Of a stretch of DNA of 64,000 nucleotides, positions 42,184 through 50,743 are shown piece by piece. The translations under genes were made by a program, and so were the position numbers. This DNA is from JAFAGX01 sp035622175 (GTDB lineage Bacteria; Acidobacteriota; Terriglobia; Terriglobales; Acidobacteriaceae). Positions within the stretch are counted from its first letter, which is position 1; every line of letters begins with the position of its first letter. The notes beneath the pieces are model-generated. The model did not search any database and was not told where the DNA came from. It saw nothing but the letters and a program-made list of their open reading frames with translations. The stretch lies in contig DASPVV010000078.1 of assembly GCA_035622175.1 (NCBI GenBank), positions 41,057 through 105,056 on the forward strand, written 5' to 3'.

Positions 42184-45000
42184 TTACTCATGTCGAAGCG
42201 CCGCCAAGGGTTCGATGCGTGCGGCTCGCTGCGCGGGAAGGTAGGCGGCGAGGAATCCCACGAACAGGAGGGCACTCGTTGCCGAGGCGACGGTCAGTGG
42301 GTCCGTGGGTTTCAACCCGTACAACAAAGTGCCAACCAAGCGGGACAAGACGAAAGCCGCGGGCGCGCCGACTGCGACTCCCAAGGCCGCAACCAGCATG
42401 GCCTCGCGCAGCACCATCTGCAGAATCTTGGTTCTCCGGGCGCCGAGAGCGATGCGAATGCCAATCTCGTTCGTTCGGCGCGACACGGCGTAGGAGATCA
42501 TCCCATATAATCCGATCGCGGCTAGCGCGAGTGCGAGCATTCCAAAGAAGCCAGTGAGCTCGGCGAACAACCTTTCCTGGAGAGTGGCCTGGTTGATTTC
42601 TTCGACTTCCGTCTTGACATCGAAGATCGGCAGGTTACGGTCAAGCCCCTGTACGGCGCGACCCACGCCGCTGATCCAGTCCTTGGGATTGCCTGCGGTC
42701 CGCACTGAAAAGTGGACCACATCCGGCTCGTTGATGTGTTGATAGAGCGGGACGTAGACGGTGGGCAGGGGATCATCGCGCAACTTGCCGTAGCGGGAAT
42801 CGCCGACGACGCCGACGATCACAATATCAGAGCTTGTTTCCTGATGCCCGAAGCCGAATCGATGTCCAATCGGACTTTGACCCGAGAAATATTCCTGCGC
42901 GAAAGCGCGGTTGACTACCGCGATCTTGGGTGCGGTTGCGGTGTCCTGTTCTCCGATCGTGCGGCCCAGCACCAGAGGAATTGCAAAGGTTTCAAAGAAT
43001 TCCGGACCTACAGAATTGGCGCGCACGGGTCCGTTGTCCTGCTCTCCGGGTTTCGCAGGAAATCCCTGCAATGAAAATCCGAGGATGCTGATGCCGGCGT
43101 TGATCAGGCCATGTCGAGAGAAACAGACGGAGCGCACTCCAGGAATCGCTTCGATTCTTTTCTGCAGCTGCTCGTAGAACGTTGCCAACCGGTCTGCCTT
43201 GTAGCCGGCCTGAGTGGCAGCCATGGTGAAGAGCAGAAGGTTGCGCCGGTCAAACCCGACATTTTCGTTTTCCAGTTTGGTCAGGCTGCGAACAAACAAT
43301 CCGGCGCCGATCAGCAACACCAGCGACATCGCGATCTGCACAACGACCAGAGCCTGGCTGAGCCGCTGACGCCGGCCGGAAGATTGAGCGCCGCTGCCGC
43401 TTCCGATGATGATCCGGGCTGCACCCTCCTTAAGTGCCGGAGTCAGATCGAGGCGTGTGCCGCGCAACGCCGGAGCCAACCCGAAGAGAATTCCCGTAAG
43501 CGCGGAAACGCCGGCAGTAAACGCGAGTACGCCCAGGTTCGGCGCGACATGCAGTGTAATCGGCTCACGCCCGCTCGACATCAGCTTGAGCAAGACATCG
43601 CTGGCCCAATAGGCAAGAAAGACTCCGACCGCACCGCCCGCCAGCGCGAGCATCACGCTTTCCACCAGCAACTGGCGAATCAACCGCTCCCGTCCGCCGC
43701 CCAGCGCCAGACGTACCGCGATCTCCTTTTGCCGCGATGCCGCCCGCGCCAGCAATAAGTTGGCGACGTTTGCGCAAGCGATCAGAAGAACCAATCCGAC
43801 CACGCACATAAGAATCAACAGCGGTTCTGAAAACTGGCTCCGCAATTCATCCAGCCCTCCGCCCGCAGGCGTCAGCTCAACCTTCGGAGGCTCCAGCGCC
43901 TGCTCGGGAGACGGTTTCGCCGGCGGCTTCTCGATGCCGGAGGATTCCTGCTGAACGATGACGTCCAGGGCTGCGCGCGCCTGCTCGTCGCTCGCGCCCG
44001 GCTTTAACCTTCCCATGATCACAACCCACCAATCGTCGTGCGCGGTGAACTTCGAGGTTTCGCCGGGAGTTGCGTACGCGATCCAGCTGGGATCCACCAC
44101 AGGCTGGGTTCTTAGGGGAAGCCAGATATCGATCGAGGTTCCGGTCTGAACCCCGAAGAACTCGGGCGCGGCAACGCCGACCAGAGTGAAGGGGACGCGG
44201 TTTACAGTGAACGTTTTGCCCACGATTTGCGGGTCGCGTCCAAATCGCTTTACCCAGTAGTTATAGCTGATGGTCGCTACCGGGCTGGCACCTTGCTCAT
44301 TGTCCGCAGGAGTAATCGTGCGTCCTATCGACGCGGGAACTCCCAGCATGGAAAAGAAGTCGCCCGAGACCAGCTGACCTTGCGCCACACCCGCCTCACC
44401 ACCGACGCCGACATTCACACGTTCTGCATCTGCAAAGGCGAGCACTCCGGAAAACGCCTGAGCGCGCGCACGAATGTCCTCAAAGATCGGGTACGAAAAT
44501 GAAGTGCTTGTCGAACGGCCGCTTTTGTCGCGATCCGAGTCGCCCGAGAGCGAATGGATCATGTACGGCCAGCCCGGCGCAACCCAATTCAGCAATACAA
44601 GTTGCTCCGGCTTCTCGACGGGCAGCATCTTCAGCATCACCGCGTCGATCAGGCTGAAGATGGCGGTGTTTGCGCCGATCCCGAGCGCGAGGGTCAAAAC
44701 CGCAACCACGGTGAAACCGGGATTCCTGTTCAGCAGGCGCAGGCCGTAAGCCGCATCCTGTACCAGGTCTTCGAACCATCGCCAGCCCCATGCGCTATGG
44801 CTTTTCTCGGCTAACAACGTTCGATTACCAAAGCGGCGAAGAGCTGCGTAGCGAGCCTCGGCGGCCGTCATCCCGGCCTCAATCTGCTGCTGCTGGCGCA
44901 TTTCCAGGTGCAGGCTCATTTCTTCTTCGAGGTCCGCATCGAATTGCCGGCGATCGACCAACATTCGCAGCCGTCTTGCGAGTTCGCGCAGCCAGTTCAT
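42184..45000 (-). CDS. ADOP-type (MacB/FtsX-like) permease
   Basis: A 938-residue permease of the same group as the one at 34 kb. The N-terminal cytoplasmic motif is DADLEEEMSLHLEMRQQQQIEAGMTAAEARYAALRRFGN, then NPGFTVVAVLTLALGIGANTAIFS. FtsX cores are LLIACANVANLLLARAASRQKEIAVRLALGGGR and SRRTNEIGIRIALGARRTKILQMVL. A Pro/Glu-rich insert (about residues 355-380) sits before the first core. It ends with the standard RIEPLAALRHE. It starts 12 bp after the PadR gene with GAGGAG upstream, forming a PadR-ADOP operon. Confidence 0.92.
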   Translation of the reverse strand: MNWLRELARRLRMLVDRRQFDADLEEEMSLHLEMRQQQQIEAGMTAAEARYAALRRFGNRTLLAEKSHSAWGWRWFEDLVQDAAYGLRLLNRNPGFTVVAVLTLALGIGANTAIFSLIDAVMLKMLPVEKPEQLVLLNWVAPGWPYMIHSLSGDSDRDKSGRSTSTSFSYPIFEDIRARAQAFSGVLAFADAERVNVGVGGEAGVAQGQLVSGDFFSMLGVPASIGRTITPADNEQGASPVATISYNYWVKRFGRDPQIVGKTFTVNRVPFTLVGVAAPEFFGVQTGTSIDIWLPLRTQPVVDPSWIAYATPGETSKFTAHDDWWVVIMGRLKPGASDEQARAALDVIVQQESSGIEKPPAKPSPEQALEPPKVELTPAGGGLDELRSQFSEPLLILMCVVGLVLLIACANVANLLLARAASRQKEIAVRLALGGGRERLIRQLLVESVMLALAGGAVGVFLAYWASDVLLKLMSSGREPITLHVAPNLGVLAFTAGVSALTGILFGLAPALRGTRLDLTPALKEGAARIIIGSGSGAQSSGRRQRLSQALVVVQIAMSLVLLIGAGLFVRSLTKLENENVGFDRRNLLLFTMAATQAGYKADRLATFYEQLQKRIEAIPGVRSVCFSRHGLINAGISILGFSLQGFPAKPGEQDNGPVRANSVGPEFFETFAIPLVLGRTIGEQDTATAPKIAVVNRAFAQEYFSGQSPIGHRFGFGHQETSSDIVIVGVVGDSRYGKLRDDPLPTVYVPLYQHINEPDVVHFSVRTAGNPKDWISGVGRAVQGLDRNLPIFDVKTEVEEINQATLQERLFAELTGFFGMLALALAAIGLYGMISYAVSRRTNEIGIRIALGARRTKILQMVLREAMLVAALGVAVGAPAAFVLSRLVGTLLYGLKPTDPLTVASATSALLFVGFLAAYLPAQRAARIEPLAALRHE

Positions 45001-45012
45001 AAGCAGCTCCTC

Positions 45013-45342
45013 TTACACAGCTTCGATGACGCGGGTGATGGCTCCCATCACGCGTTCAAACTGCGATTTTTCCACTGCCAGTTGTTTGCGGCCTGCAGCC
45101 GTCAACTGATAGTAGCGGGCACGCCGATTTCCGGCCGTCGTTCCCCACTTGGCGGTGACCCATCCTTTGATCAGCATTCGCTGGAGTGCGGGATACAGTG
45201 ATCCTTCCTCGACTTGGAGCACATCATCGGAAGTCTGCTGAATGGAGTTGGCGATCTCGTAGCCGTGCATCTCGCCCGAGCGCGCCAACGTTCTCAGGAT
45301 TAAAAGGTAGAGAGTTCCGGGCGGAATTTCGTCGCGATGCAA
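45013..45342 (-). CDS. PadR-family transcriptional regulator
   Basis: A 109-residue PadR protein. Blocks are PPGTLYLLILRTLARSGEMHGYEIANSIQQTS, then VEEGSLYPALQRMLIKGWVTAKWG, and NRRARYYQLTAAGRKQLAVEKS, followed by a dimerisation helix. The start is a TTG with GGAGG 8 nt upstream. An imperfectly conserved paralogue lies at 33.7 kb. A palindrome 18 bp upstream of the start is its probable operator. Confidence 0.92.
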   Translation of the reverse strand: MHRDEIPPGTLYLLILRTLARSGEMHGYEIANSIQQTSDDVLQVEEGSLYPALQRMLIKGWVTAKWGTTAGNRRARYYQLTAAGRKQLAVEKSQFERVMGAITRVIEAV

Positions 45343-45359
45343 ATTGCTAGCCTCCGTTC

Positions 45360-45374
45360 CATAGTTAGACTATG
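45360..45374. promoter_or_regulatory. Palindrome CATAGT-tag-ACTATG, likely PadR operator
   Basis: A perfect 6-bp inverted repeat with a 3-bp centre, 18-32 bp upstream of the minus-strand PadR start, where it would overlap the -10 region. Different in sequence from the repeat before the other PadR gene, so the two regulators probably have separate targets. Confidence 0.65.
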
Positions 45375-45777
45375 TCAGTGTCGGATGGTCAGCAACATTT
45401 GTCAAACGGATTCACGATCTGGGGAGCCGATGCAGGAGGGGGCTGCGGCATCGCTCTACCGTGTCTCGCTTCCCCCCAGGTTTGTGGTGACGGCGACGGT
45501 TATAAAATCGCATTCCGAATTCCGACCTCAAGGGTCGGAACAACTTAGCTGGCAGCTCGCTGCTAGAGGTCGAGTGGAACCGTTTTTCAAGGTACGCATG
45601 GCCGCTGTCTCCCACCTGACCGGTTCCGGACACTGCATCCCAGAAACGAACCAAAGGGGCTCACATAGAACTTCCACAATGAGGGCAAGCCTTGCATAGT
45701 CATCAACTTGCGCTGGTTGGATTGGTGCGTCGATTGCCACTTCCAGGCATCGATCTCTAAGGCTGTGGGAGCTGGTC
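45375..45777. other. Divergent gap between the PadR operon and the third ADOP gene
   Basis: About 400 bp with no convincing gene. It contains a perfect 8-bp inverted repeat TTCCGACC/GGTCGGAA with a 5-nt loop (45520-45540), just after an AT-rich TTATAAAAT. This could be an operator or hairpin in the leader of the rightward permease gene. Confidence 0.45.
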
Positions 45778-48258
45778 ATGACGGCATTTCTGCAGGACCT
45801 CCGCTTCGGATGGCGATTGATGCGCCAAGCCAAGAGCGTGACGCTGATTGCCGTGTTGTCCCTGGCGATTGGTATTGGCGCCAACACAGCCATTTTCTCC
45901 GTAGTCAACGCGGTGGTGCTGAACCCCTTGCCCTATCACGATTCCGATCGGCTCGTCTCCCTGTTTCAGGACCGCCAGGGATTTCATACCGCTTCCATTT
46001 CCTATATGAACTTTCTCGACTGGCAGCGGATGAACCGTAGCTTTGCGGCGATGGCCGCATACCGCAGCACCGGCTATAGCCTCCTCGGACGCGGCGAGCC
46101 CGAACGCCTGCATGGCGAAATGATCTCCGCTGGGTTCTTCGAGATTCTGGGCGTGAATCCGCTCCTCGGACGCCCGTTTACCGCCGACGAAGATCACCTC
46201 GGAGCCAATCCGACGGCCATGATTTCCGAGCGGCTATGGCGGCGGAAATTCGGGGCGGATCCCAACATCATTGGCCAGCGCATGATTCTCGATGACGTTG
46301 GCCGCACGATCATCGGCGTCGTTCCCAGCACATTCGATCTCAAGATCCAGAATTTTCAGGAAGAACTGCTGAATGAAGTGTACACGCCGATTGGCGAATT
46401 CAGCGATCCCCGTTTCCGCAATCGCGCTTCTGGATGGGGAACCGATGCCATTGGGCGTTTGCAACCCGCCATCAGCTTCGAGCAAGCGCGAACCGACCTG
46501 GAGCGCGTGGCGCATGAGCTCGCTGCCGCCTATCCGGATGTGAACAGCAGTACGGGCATCACCATGATAGCGCTGCGGGAAGAAATGGTCGGCCAGGTGC
46601 GCGGAATCCTGCTCATCCTGCTGGGGGCGGTTGGGTTTGTGCTGCTGATCGCCTGCGTGAACGTTGCCAATCTGCTTCTGGCGCGCTCGAATTCGCGGCA
46701 GCGGGAATTCGCGGTTCGAGTTGCCTTAGGCGCTTCGCCCGGCCGGATCGTCCGCCAACTGCTCAGCGAAAGCATCCTGCTGGCGTTGGCCGGAGGTGTT
46801 TTTGGGCTGCTGCTCGCCTCCTGGGGAACTCGGGCTGCGCTGGCGCTGGTTCCGCAGAGCTTGCCGCGGGCAGAAGAAATCAGTATCGATCCGCGCGTGT
46901 TGCTTTTTACGTTTGCCATCTCGGTAACTGCCGGCATCCTGTTCGGCCTGGCGCCAGCGTGGAAGGCCTCGAGTCACACAGCGGACAGCACGCTGCGCGA
47001 GAGCGGACGTTCCCTGGCGCGAAGCCATTCCCGAGCGCAGGGTGTGTTTGTCGTCGTCGAAACCGCCTTGGCGCTGGTGCTGCTGGTGGGCGCAGGACTC
47101 ATGCTGCGCACGCTGTTTCGTCTGTGGTCCTCCGATCCCGGATTCAACCCTCACAATTTGATCACCTTCAGCACCGCGGCCCGCGAGGAACTGAAGCAGC
47201 GGTCGCCGGAAGCGATTAGGGCCTATTACCGCGAGATGCACGACCGGATTGCCGCAACGCCAGGCGTCGACAGCGTCTCCTCGGAGGGCGGATCGCAACC
47301 CATGCAAAGCGATGACGAGAACTGGTTCTGGATTTTGGGAACGCCCAAGCCGGAGCATTTCGCTGATCTTCCCTGGTCGATCATGTACTCGGTCGAACCC
47401 GAATACCTCAAAGTGATGCAGATTCCGCTAAAGCGGGGACGCTTTATCACCCCGCAGGACACGGAGCATTCACAGCCAGTTGTGGTCATCGATGAGAGCT
47501 TTGCGCAGAAATACTTTGCCGGCCGAGACCCCATTGGGCAACACGTGGACTTCGATCCCAGCGGAACGGGTCCGGACAAGCAGCCGGCGGCCGAAATCGT
47601 TGGCATCGTCGGGCACGTGAACCAGTGGGGCCTCGATCACGACGGAGCTGGGGCGCTGCACACCGAAGCCTATTTTCCTTACCGGCAGAACGATGACAAA
47701 TCGGTAGTCGCGACCGCCCGTTTCAACACGGTCTATGTGCGCACGCGCCAGCCGGGCGTGCCGAGCCTCGAGACGCTGCGCCAGAGACTGCTCGAGTTCG
47801 ACAGCGGGCTGGTTCTCTATGACGCTTCAACCATGGATCGAGTGCTGGCGGACTCGATTGCGGCCAAGCGCTTTTCGATGACGCTCCTGGCGGCGTTCGC
47901 TGCCATCGCTCTGCTGCTGGCAGCCGTGGGAATCTACGGTGTGGTCTCGTATTTGGTGGGCCAACGCACGCGAGAGATTGGCGTTCGCATAGCTCTGGGC
48001 GCGCGGCCGCTTGATGTGCTACGCATGGTGCTGGCGGATGGCGCCCGCATGACGCTGCTTGGCATTTGCATCGGACTGCTGGCGGCTCTGGGCCTGACTC
48101 GTCTGATGGCAAGCATGCTCTTCGGGGTCAAGCCAACCGACCCTCTGACCTTCGCCTTGGTCGCCGTTCTGCTGGGGGCGATCGCGCTCCTAGCCTGCTT
48201 TGTGCCGGCGCAGAGGGCGATGCGAATCGATCCCATGGTGGCGCTCCGGTACGAATAA
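45778..48258 (+). CDS. ADOP-type (MacB/FtsX-like) permease, short N-terminus
   Basis: An 826-residue permease related to the two others but lacking the 60-80-residue cytoplasmic ADOP motif: it begins at LQDLRFGWRLMRQAKSVTLIAVLSLAIGIGANTAIFS. FtsX cores are LLIACVNVANLLLARSNSRQREFAVRVALGAS and GQRTREIGVRIALGARPLDVLRMVL. It ends RAMRIDPMVALRYE. No regulator or ATPase gene is directly upstream on its strand. GGGAG lies about 10 nt before the ATG. Confidence 0.92.
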   Translation: MTAFLQDLRFGWRLMRQAKSVTLIAVLSLAIGIGANTAIFSVVNAVVLNPLPYHDSDRLVSLFQDRQGFHTASISYMNFLDWQRMNRSFAAMAAYRSTGYSLLGRGEPERLHGEMISAGFFEILGVNPLLGRPFTADEDHLGANPTAMISERLWRRKFGADPNIIGQRMILDDVGRTIIGVVPSTFDLKIQNFQEELLNEVYTPIGEFSDPRFRNRASGWGTDAIGRLQPAISFEQARTDLERVAHELAAAYPDVNSSTGITMIALREEMVGQVRGILLILLGAVGFVLLIACVNVANLLLARSNSRQREFAVRVALGASPGRIVRQLLSESILLALAGGVFGLLLASWGTRAALALVPQSLPRAEEISIDPRVLLFTFAISVTAGILFGLAPAWKASSHTADSTLRESGRSLARSHSRAQGVFVVVETALALVLLVGAGLMLRTLFRLWSSDPGFNPHNLITFSTAAREELKQRSPEAIRAYYREMHDRIAATPGVDSVSSEGGSQPMQSDDENWFWILGTPKPEHFADLPWSIMYSVEPEYLKVMQIPLKRGRFITPQDTEHSQPVVVIDESFAQKYFAGRDPIGQHVDFDPSGTGPDKQPAAEIVGIVGHVNQWGLDHDGAGALHTEAYFPYRQNDDKSVVATARFNTVYVRTRQPGVPSLETLRQRLLEFDSGLVLYDASTMDRVLADSIAAKRFSMTLLAAFAAIALLLAAVGIYGVVSYLVGQRTREIGVRIALGARPLDVLRMVLADGARMTLLGICIGLLAALGLTRLMASMLFGVKPTDPLTFALVAVLLGAIALLACFVPAQRAMRIDPMVALRYE

Positions 48259-48522
48259 TTCTGCGCGAGTGCGGACAGGGTCTCCCCGCGTCGCCCGCGG
48301 TTCGTATTGCCGTCGTTGTGCGAAAAGGTGCAGGCGGTGGCGCCCAACCACCCATGACAACCAACGCAGCCAGCCACGACCTTAGAACAGTCCAAGAGAG
48401 CCTCGCGAACGAGCCTAGGAGTTTCGTCCTGTGGTTAAAGGGGGACGGGCTTGGGGTTTCGTTACGGGACAAGCTAGGCGCTAAGACCGTCTATCATAGG
48501 ACCGCCGCAACTTCTATGGAGA

Positions 48523-48539
48523 CGGTCCAAATCGGACCG
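48523..48539. promoter_or_regulatory. Inverted repeat CGGTCC/GGACCG before the epimerase gene
   Basis: A perfect 6-bp inverted repeat with a 5-bp spacer ends 20 bp before the start codon. A TATCAT at about 48492 could be the -10 element. The rest of the 48259-48559 gap holds no gene. Confidence 0.4.
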
Positions 48540-48559
48540 ATCCCTGATCAGGTGCGCTT

Positions 48560-49603
48560 ATGCGAATCCTAGTCATCGGTGGAAACGGCTTTATCGGCAC
48601 GCCGGTAGTGCGTGAATTGCTTGAGGCTGGTCAAGACGTGTCGGTTTTGCATCGCCGTAGAGATACTTCGCCGGCTCAAGGTGTGGCGCAAATTGAAGGC
48701 GATCGGAATCGACTGCGGGACTATGAGGCTGAGCTTCGCCGATTTGCTCCCCAGGTCATCATCGACATGATCTTGAGTTCCGGCGAGCAGGCGGATCAGC
48801 TCGTCGATCTCGCCGCCGATCTGCAGGCGCGCGTGGTTGCCATCAGCAGTATGGACGTCTACCGGGCTTGGGGAGTTATGCAAGGGACCGAACCGGGCGG
48901 GTTGGAGCCGATGCCAATCACGGAGGACTCCCCCTTGCGTACAGCCCGCAAAGCCTACCCACCGGAATTGGTTGAAGCCATGAAGAGCATCTTCAGTTGG
49001 CTGAACCCAGGGTACGACAAAATCGCAGTTGAACAGTCCGTCATGCGCGGCAGAATTGGAGGCACGGTGGTTCGCCTACCGATGGTCTATGGCCCGGGGG
49101 ATCCCCTGCACCGGCTGCACGGCATGCTGCAACGGATCCGAGATGGCAGGCCGGCCATTATCCTGGCCGAGGATCACGCCAGGTGGCGAGGACCGCGAGG
49201 GTATGTCAAGAATGTGGCGCATGCGATCGCTGTGGCATCCATATCGGACGCGGCAAGGGCGCGGATCTACAACGTTTGTGACGAGCCTACTCTTCCCGAA
49301 CTGGAGTGGCAGGCCAAGGTGGTGGCGCAGACAACCTGGAGCGGGAGACTGGTTGTCTTACCAACTCGGCTGACGCCAAAGCACCTGTTCATGCGGGGCA
49401 ACACCTCGCAGCACCTGGTCGCTAGTTCGGAACGAATTCGCAGCGAGCTTGGTTATCAAGAACCTTTCACCATGGATGAGGCGATCGCCCGAACCATTGC
49501 TTGGGAACAAGCCAATCCGCCGACCGGCCCAAGTTTGCATCAGTTTGACTACCCCGCCGAAGATGCGGCGCTGGCCCAGGCCCCATCGTCTCCTGCTGAT
49601 TGA
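48560..49603 (+). CDS. NAD-dependent epimerase/dehydratase (extended SDR)
   Basis: A 347-residue Rossmann protein. The dinucleotide motif GGNGFIG is at residues 8-14, with an Arg-rich second strand end (LHRRR) suggesting NADP(H) preference. The SSMDVY strand supplies the catalytic Ser/Thr position. The active-site Tyr-Lys pair is Y-D-K in GYDKIAVE, one residue off the usual YxxxK spacing, so catalysis by the standard mechanism is uncertain. VRLPMVYGPGDPLHR is typical of extended SDRs. Substrate unknown. Confidence 0.82.
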   Translation: MRILVIGGNGFIGTPVVRELLEAGQDVSVLHRRRDTSPAQGVAQIEGDRNRLRDYEAELRRFAPQVIIDMILSSGEQADQLVDLAADLQARVVAISSMDVYRAWGVMQGTEPGGLEPMPITEDSPLRTARKAYPPELVEAMKSIFSWLNPGYDKIAVEQSVMRGRIGGTVVRLPMVYGPGDPLHRLHGMLQRIRDGRPAIILAEDHARWRGPRGYVKNVAHAIAVASISDAARARIYNVCDEPTLPELEWQAKVVAQTTWSGRLVVLPTRLTPKHLFMRGNTSQHLVASSERIRSELGYQEPFTMDEAIARTIAWEQANPPTGPSLHQFDYPAEDAALAQAPSSPAD

Positions 49604-49705
49604 CTACAACGGCGGGGTCCGGCCACGACCTAGAGCCGACGGTAACGGGCGCCCGTGTTGGCCCCGGTACGACAGCGGCTGGTCCGAACTCAGCGCAATA
49701 GGGTC

Positions 49706-49734
49706 TTGAAATTTAGCTTAGCGCTAAGTAAAAT
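49706..49734 (+). promoter_or_regulatory. Promoter with internal palindrome, leaderless
   Basis: TTGAAA and TAAAAT are separated by exactly 17 bp. The spacer contains the perfect 12-bp palindrome CTTAGCGCTAAG (49717-49728). The ATG of the next gene lies 7 nt after the -10 element, at the expected transcription start, so the mRNA is probably leaderless. The palindrome would let a dimeric protein shut the promoter. Confidence 0.65.
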
Positions 49735-49741
49735 TAGGACT

Positions 49742-50002
49742 ATGACCCTGCACGACATGGCACGAGCCCTGGGGCGCCGCGGCGGCCGCGCGCGGGCGGC
49801 TCACCTTTCGGCGCCAGAGCGGTCGCGAATCGCGCGGCTGGGCGCCAGCGCGAGAGGCTTCTCCCTCACGGCGGCACGCCGCATCGCCGAGAACCTTGCG
49901 TACGCGGAAAGCGCTGCCATTCTGCGCGGTGCCCCCACGCGTATCGCCAGGGTCCGGACTTGCCGCGGACCTCTCCCGGGCATCTACCGGCATGGCCGAT
50001 AG
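49742..50002 (+). CDS. Small basic helical protein paired with a nucleotidyltransferase (putative antitoxin/regulator)
   Basis: An 86-residue protein. The N-terminal part is rich in Arg/Gly/Ala: LHDMARALGRRGGRARAAHLSAPERSRIARLGASARG, a pattern seen in small proteins encoded next to nucleotidyltransferases. This is followed by a helix RRIAENLAYAESAAIL. Helical, basic and Ala-rich, it could bind DNA. It overlaps the next gene's start by 11 bp. Role inferred from the two-gene arrangement only. Confidence 0.6.
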   Translation: MTLHDMARALGRRGGRARAAHLSAPERSRIARLGASARGFSLTAARRIAENLAYAESAAILRGAPTRIARVRTCRGPLPGIYRHGR

Positions 50003-50522
50003 CGAACAACTCCCGCTTGTCGCTGACGCTATTCGTCAGCTTCGCGACATCGGGTTCCAGCCCGTGCTCGTGGGCGGGATGGCACTGGTTGTCATGGGCT
50101 CACTTCGCGTCACGCGGGACTTCGATTTCGTGATTGCGCATCCAGCTGATCGGCTCGACCGCGTTGTCGCGGTGTTTTACGACCGCGGTTTCGAGCTCGT
50201 GTCGCGCCTAAATGAGGCGGGAGATGTTACCGCCACGATTGACAACCGAGGGATCGCCTCGGCACGCCTCCGCCTCGACAAGCCCACCAGCGCCTACTTC
50301 TACAACGTCGCCAGGCGGGTTCGGATCGACCTGCTCTTCGACTTCCCGCTGCCGGCAATCGAGCTCGCCAAGAAGGCCAAGCGGGCGAAGATCCTTTCGC
50401 ATGTGTTCGATATCGCGTCGCCCGAGGATCTGCTCCGATTGAAGGAGCTGGCCCAGGCCGCGCGCTCGTTCGCGGGCGACGCACAGGATATCGAGTTCCT
50501 GAAGCGTCACGTCAGGACGTGA
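49992..50522 (+). CDS. Nucleotidyltransferase-fold protein (AbiEii/MNT-like)
   Basis: A 176-residue protein with the NTase pattern. Gly28-Gly29 in VLVGGMALVVMGSLRVTRDFDFVI gives the G-G..G-S loop, and Asp43/Asp45 (DFD) are the metal ligands. A third acidic position is in RIDLLFDF. The C-terminal ELAKKAKRAKILSHVFDIASPEDLLRLKELAQA is typical of AbiEii/DUF6036-like proteins. In characterised relatives the NTase modifies tRNA or a partner protein. With the preceding small gene it forms a toxin-antitoxin-like pair. Confidence 0.78.
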   Translation: MADSEQLPLVADAIRQLRDIGFQPVLVGGMALVVMGSLRVTRDFDFVIAHPADRLDRVVAVFYDRGFELVSRLNEAGDVTATIDNRGIASARLRLDKPTSAYFYNVARRVRIDLLFDFPLPAIELAKKAKRAKILSHVFDIASPEDLLRLKELAQAARSFAGDAQDIEFLKRHVRT

Positions 50523-50618
50523 GGGGAGCCGTACCGGCCCCCGGTAGACTCCGTTGTCTTGTTGTCTTTCTGCATCCTCGCAACGGAAACACCGAAACAC
50601 CGGTATTCCCCCCGGGGA

Positions 50619-50649
50619 TTGACTGAAGTTGGAGTGGGAGTTGTACAAT
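50619..50649 (+). promoter_or_regulatory. Promoter for the S9 peptidase gene
   Basis: TTGACT and TACAAT with a 19-bp spacer. Transcription would begin near 50656, after the upstream ATG at 50648, which supports the downstream start at 50744. Confidence 0.5.
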
Positions 50650-50743
50650 GCCCCGCCGAGGTTTTCAGGGAAGGGCACGGGCAATTTCCAAATTGGCGGA
50701 AATCCCAATCGGACTGACCTCCGGTGGCAGGGGTGATCGAAAA

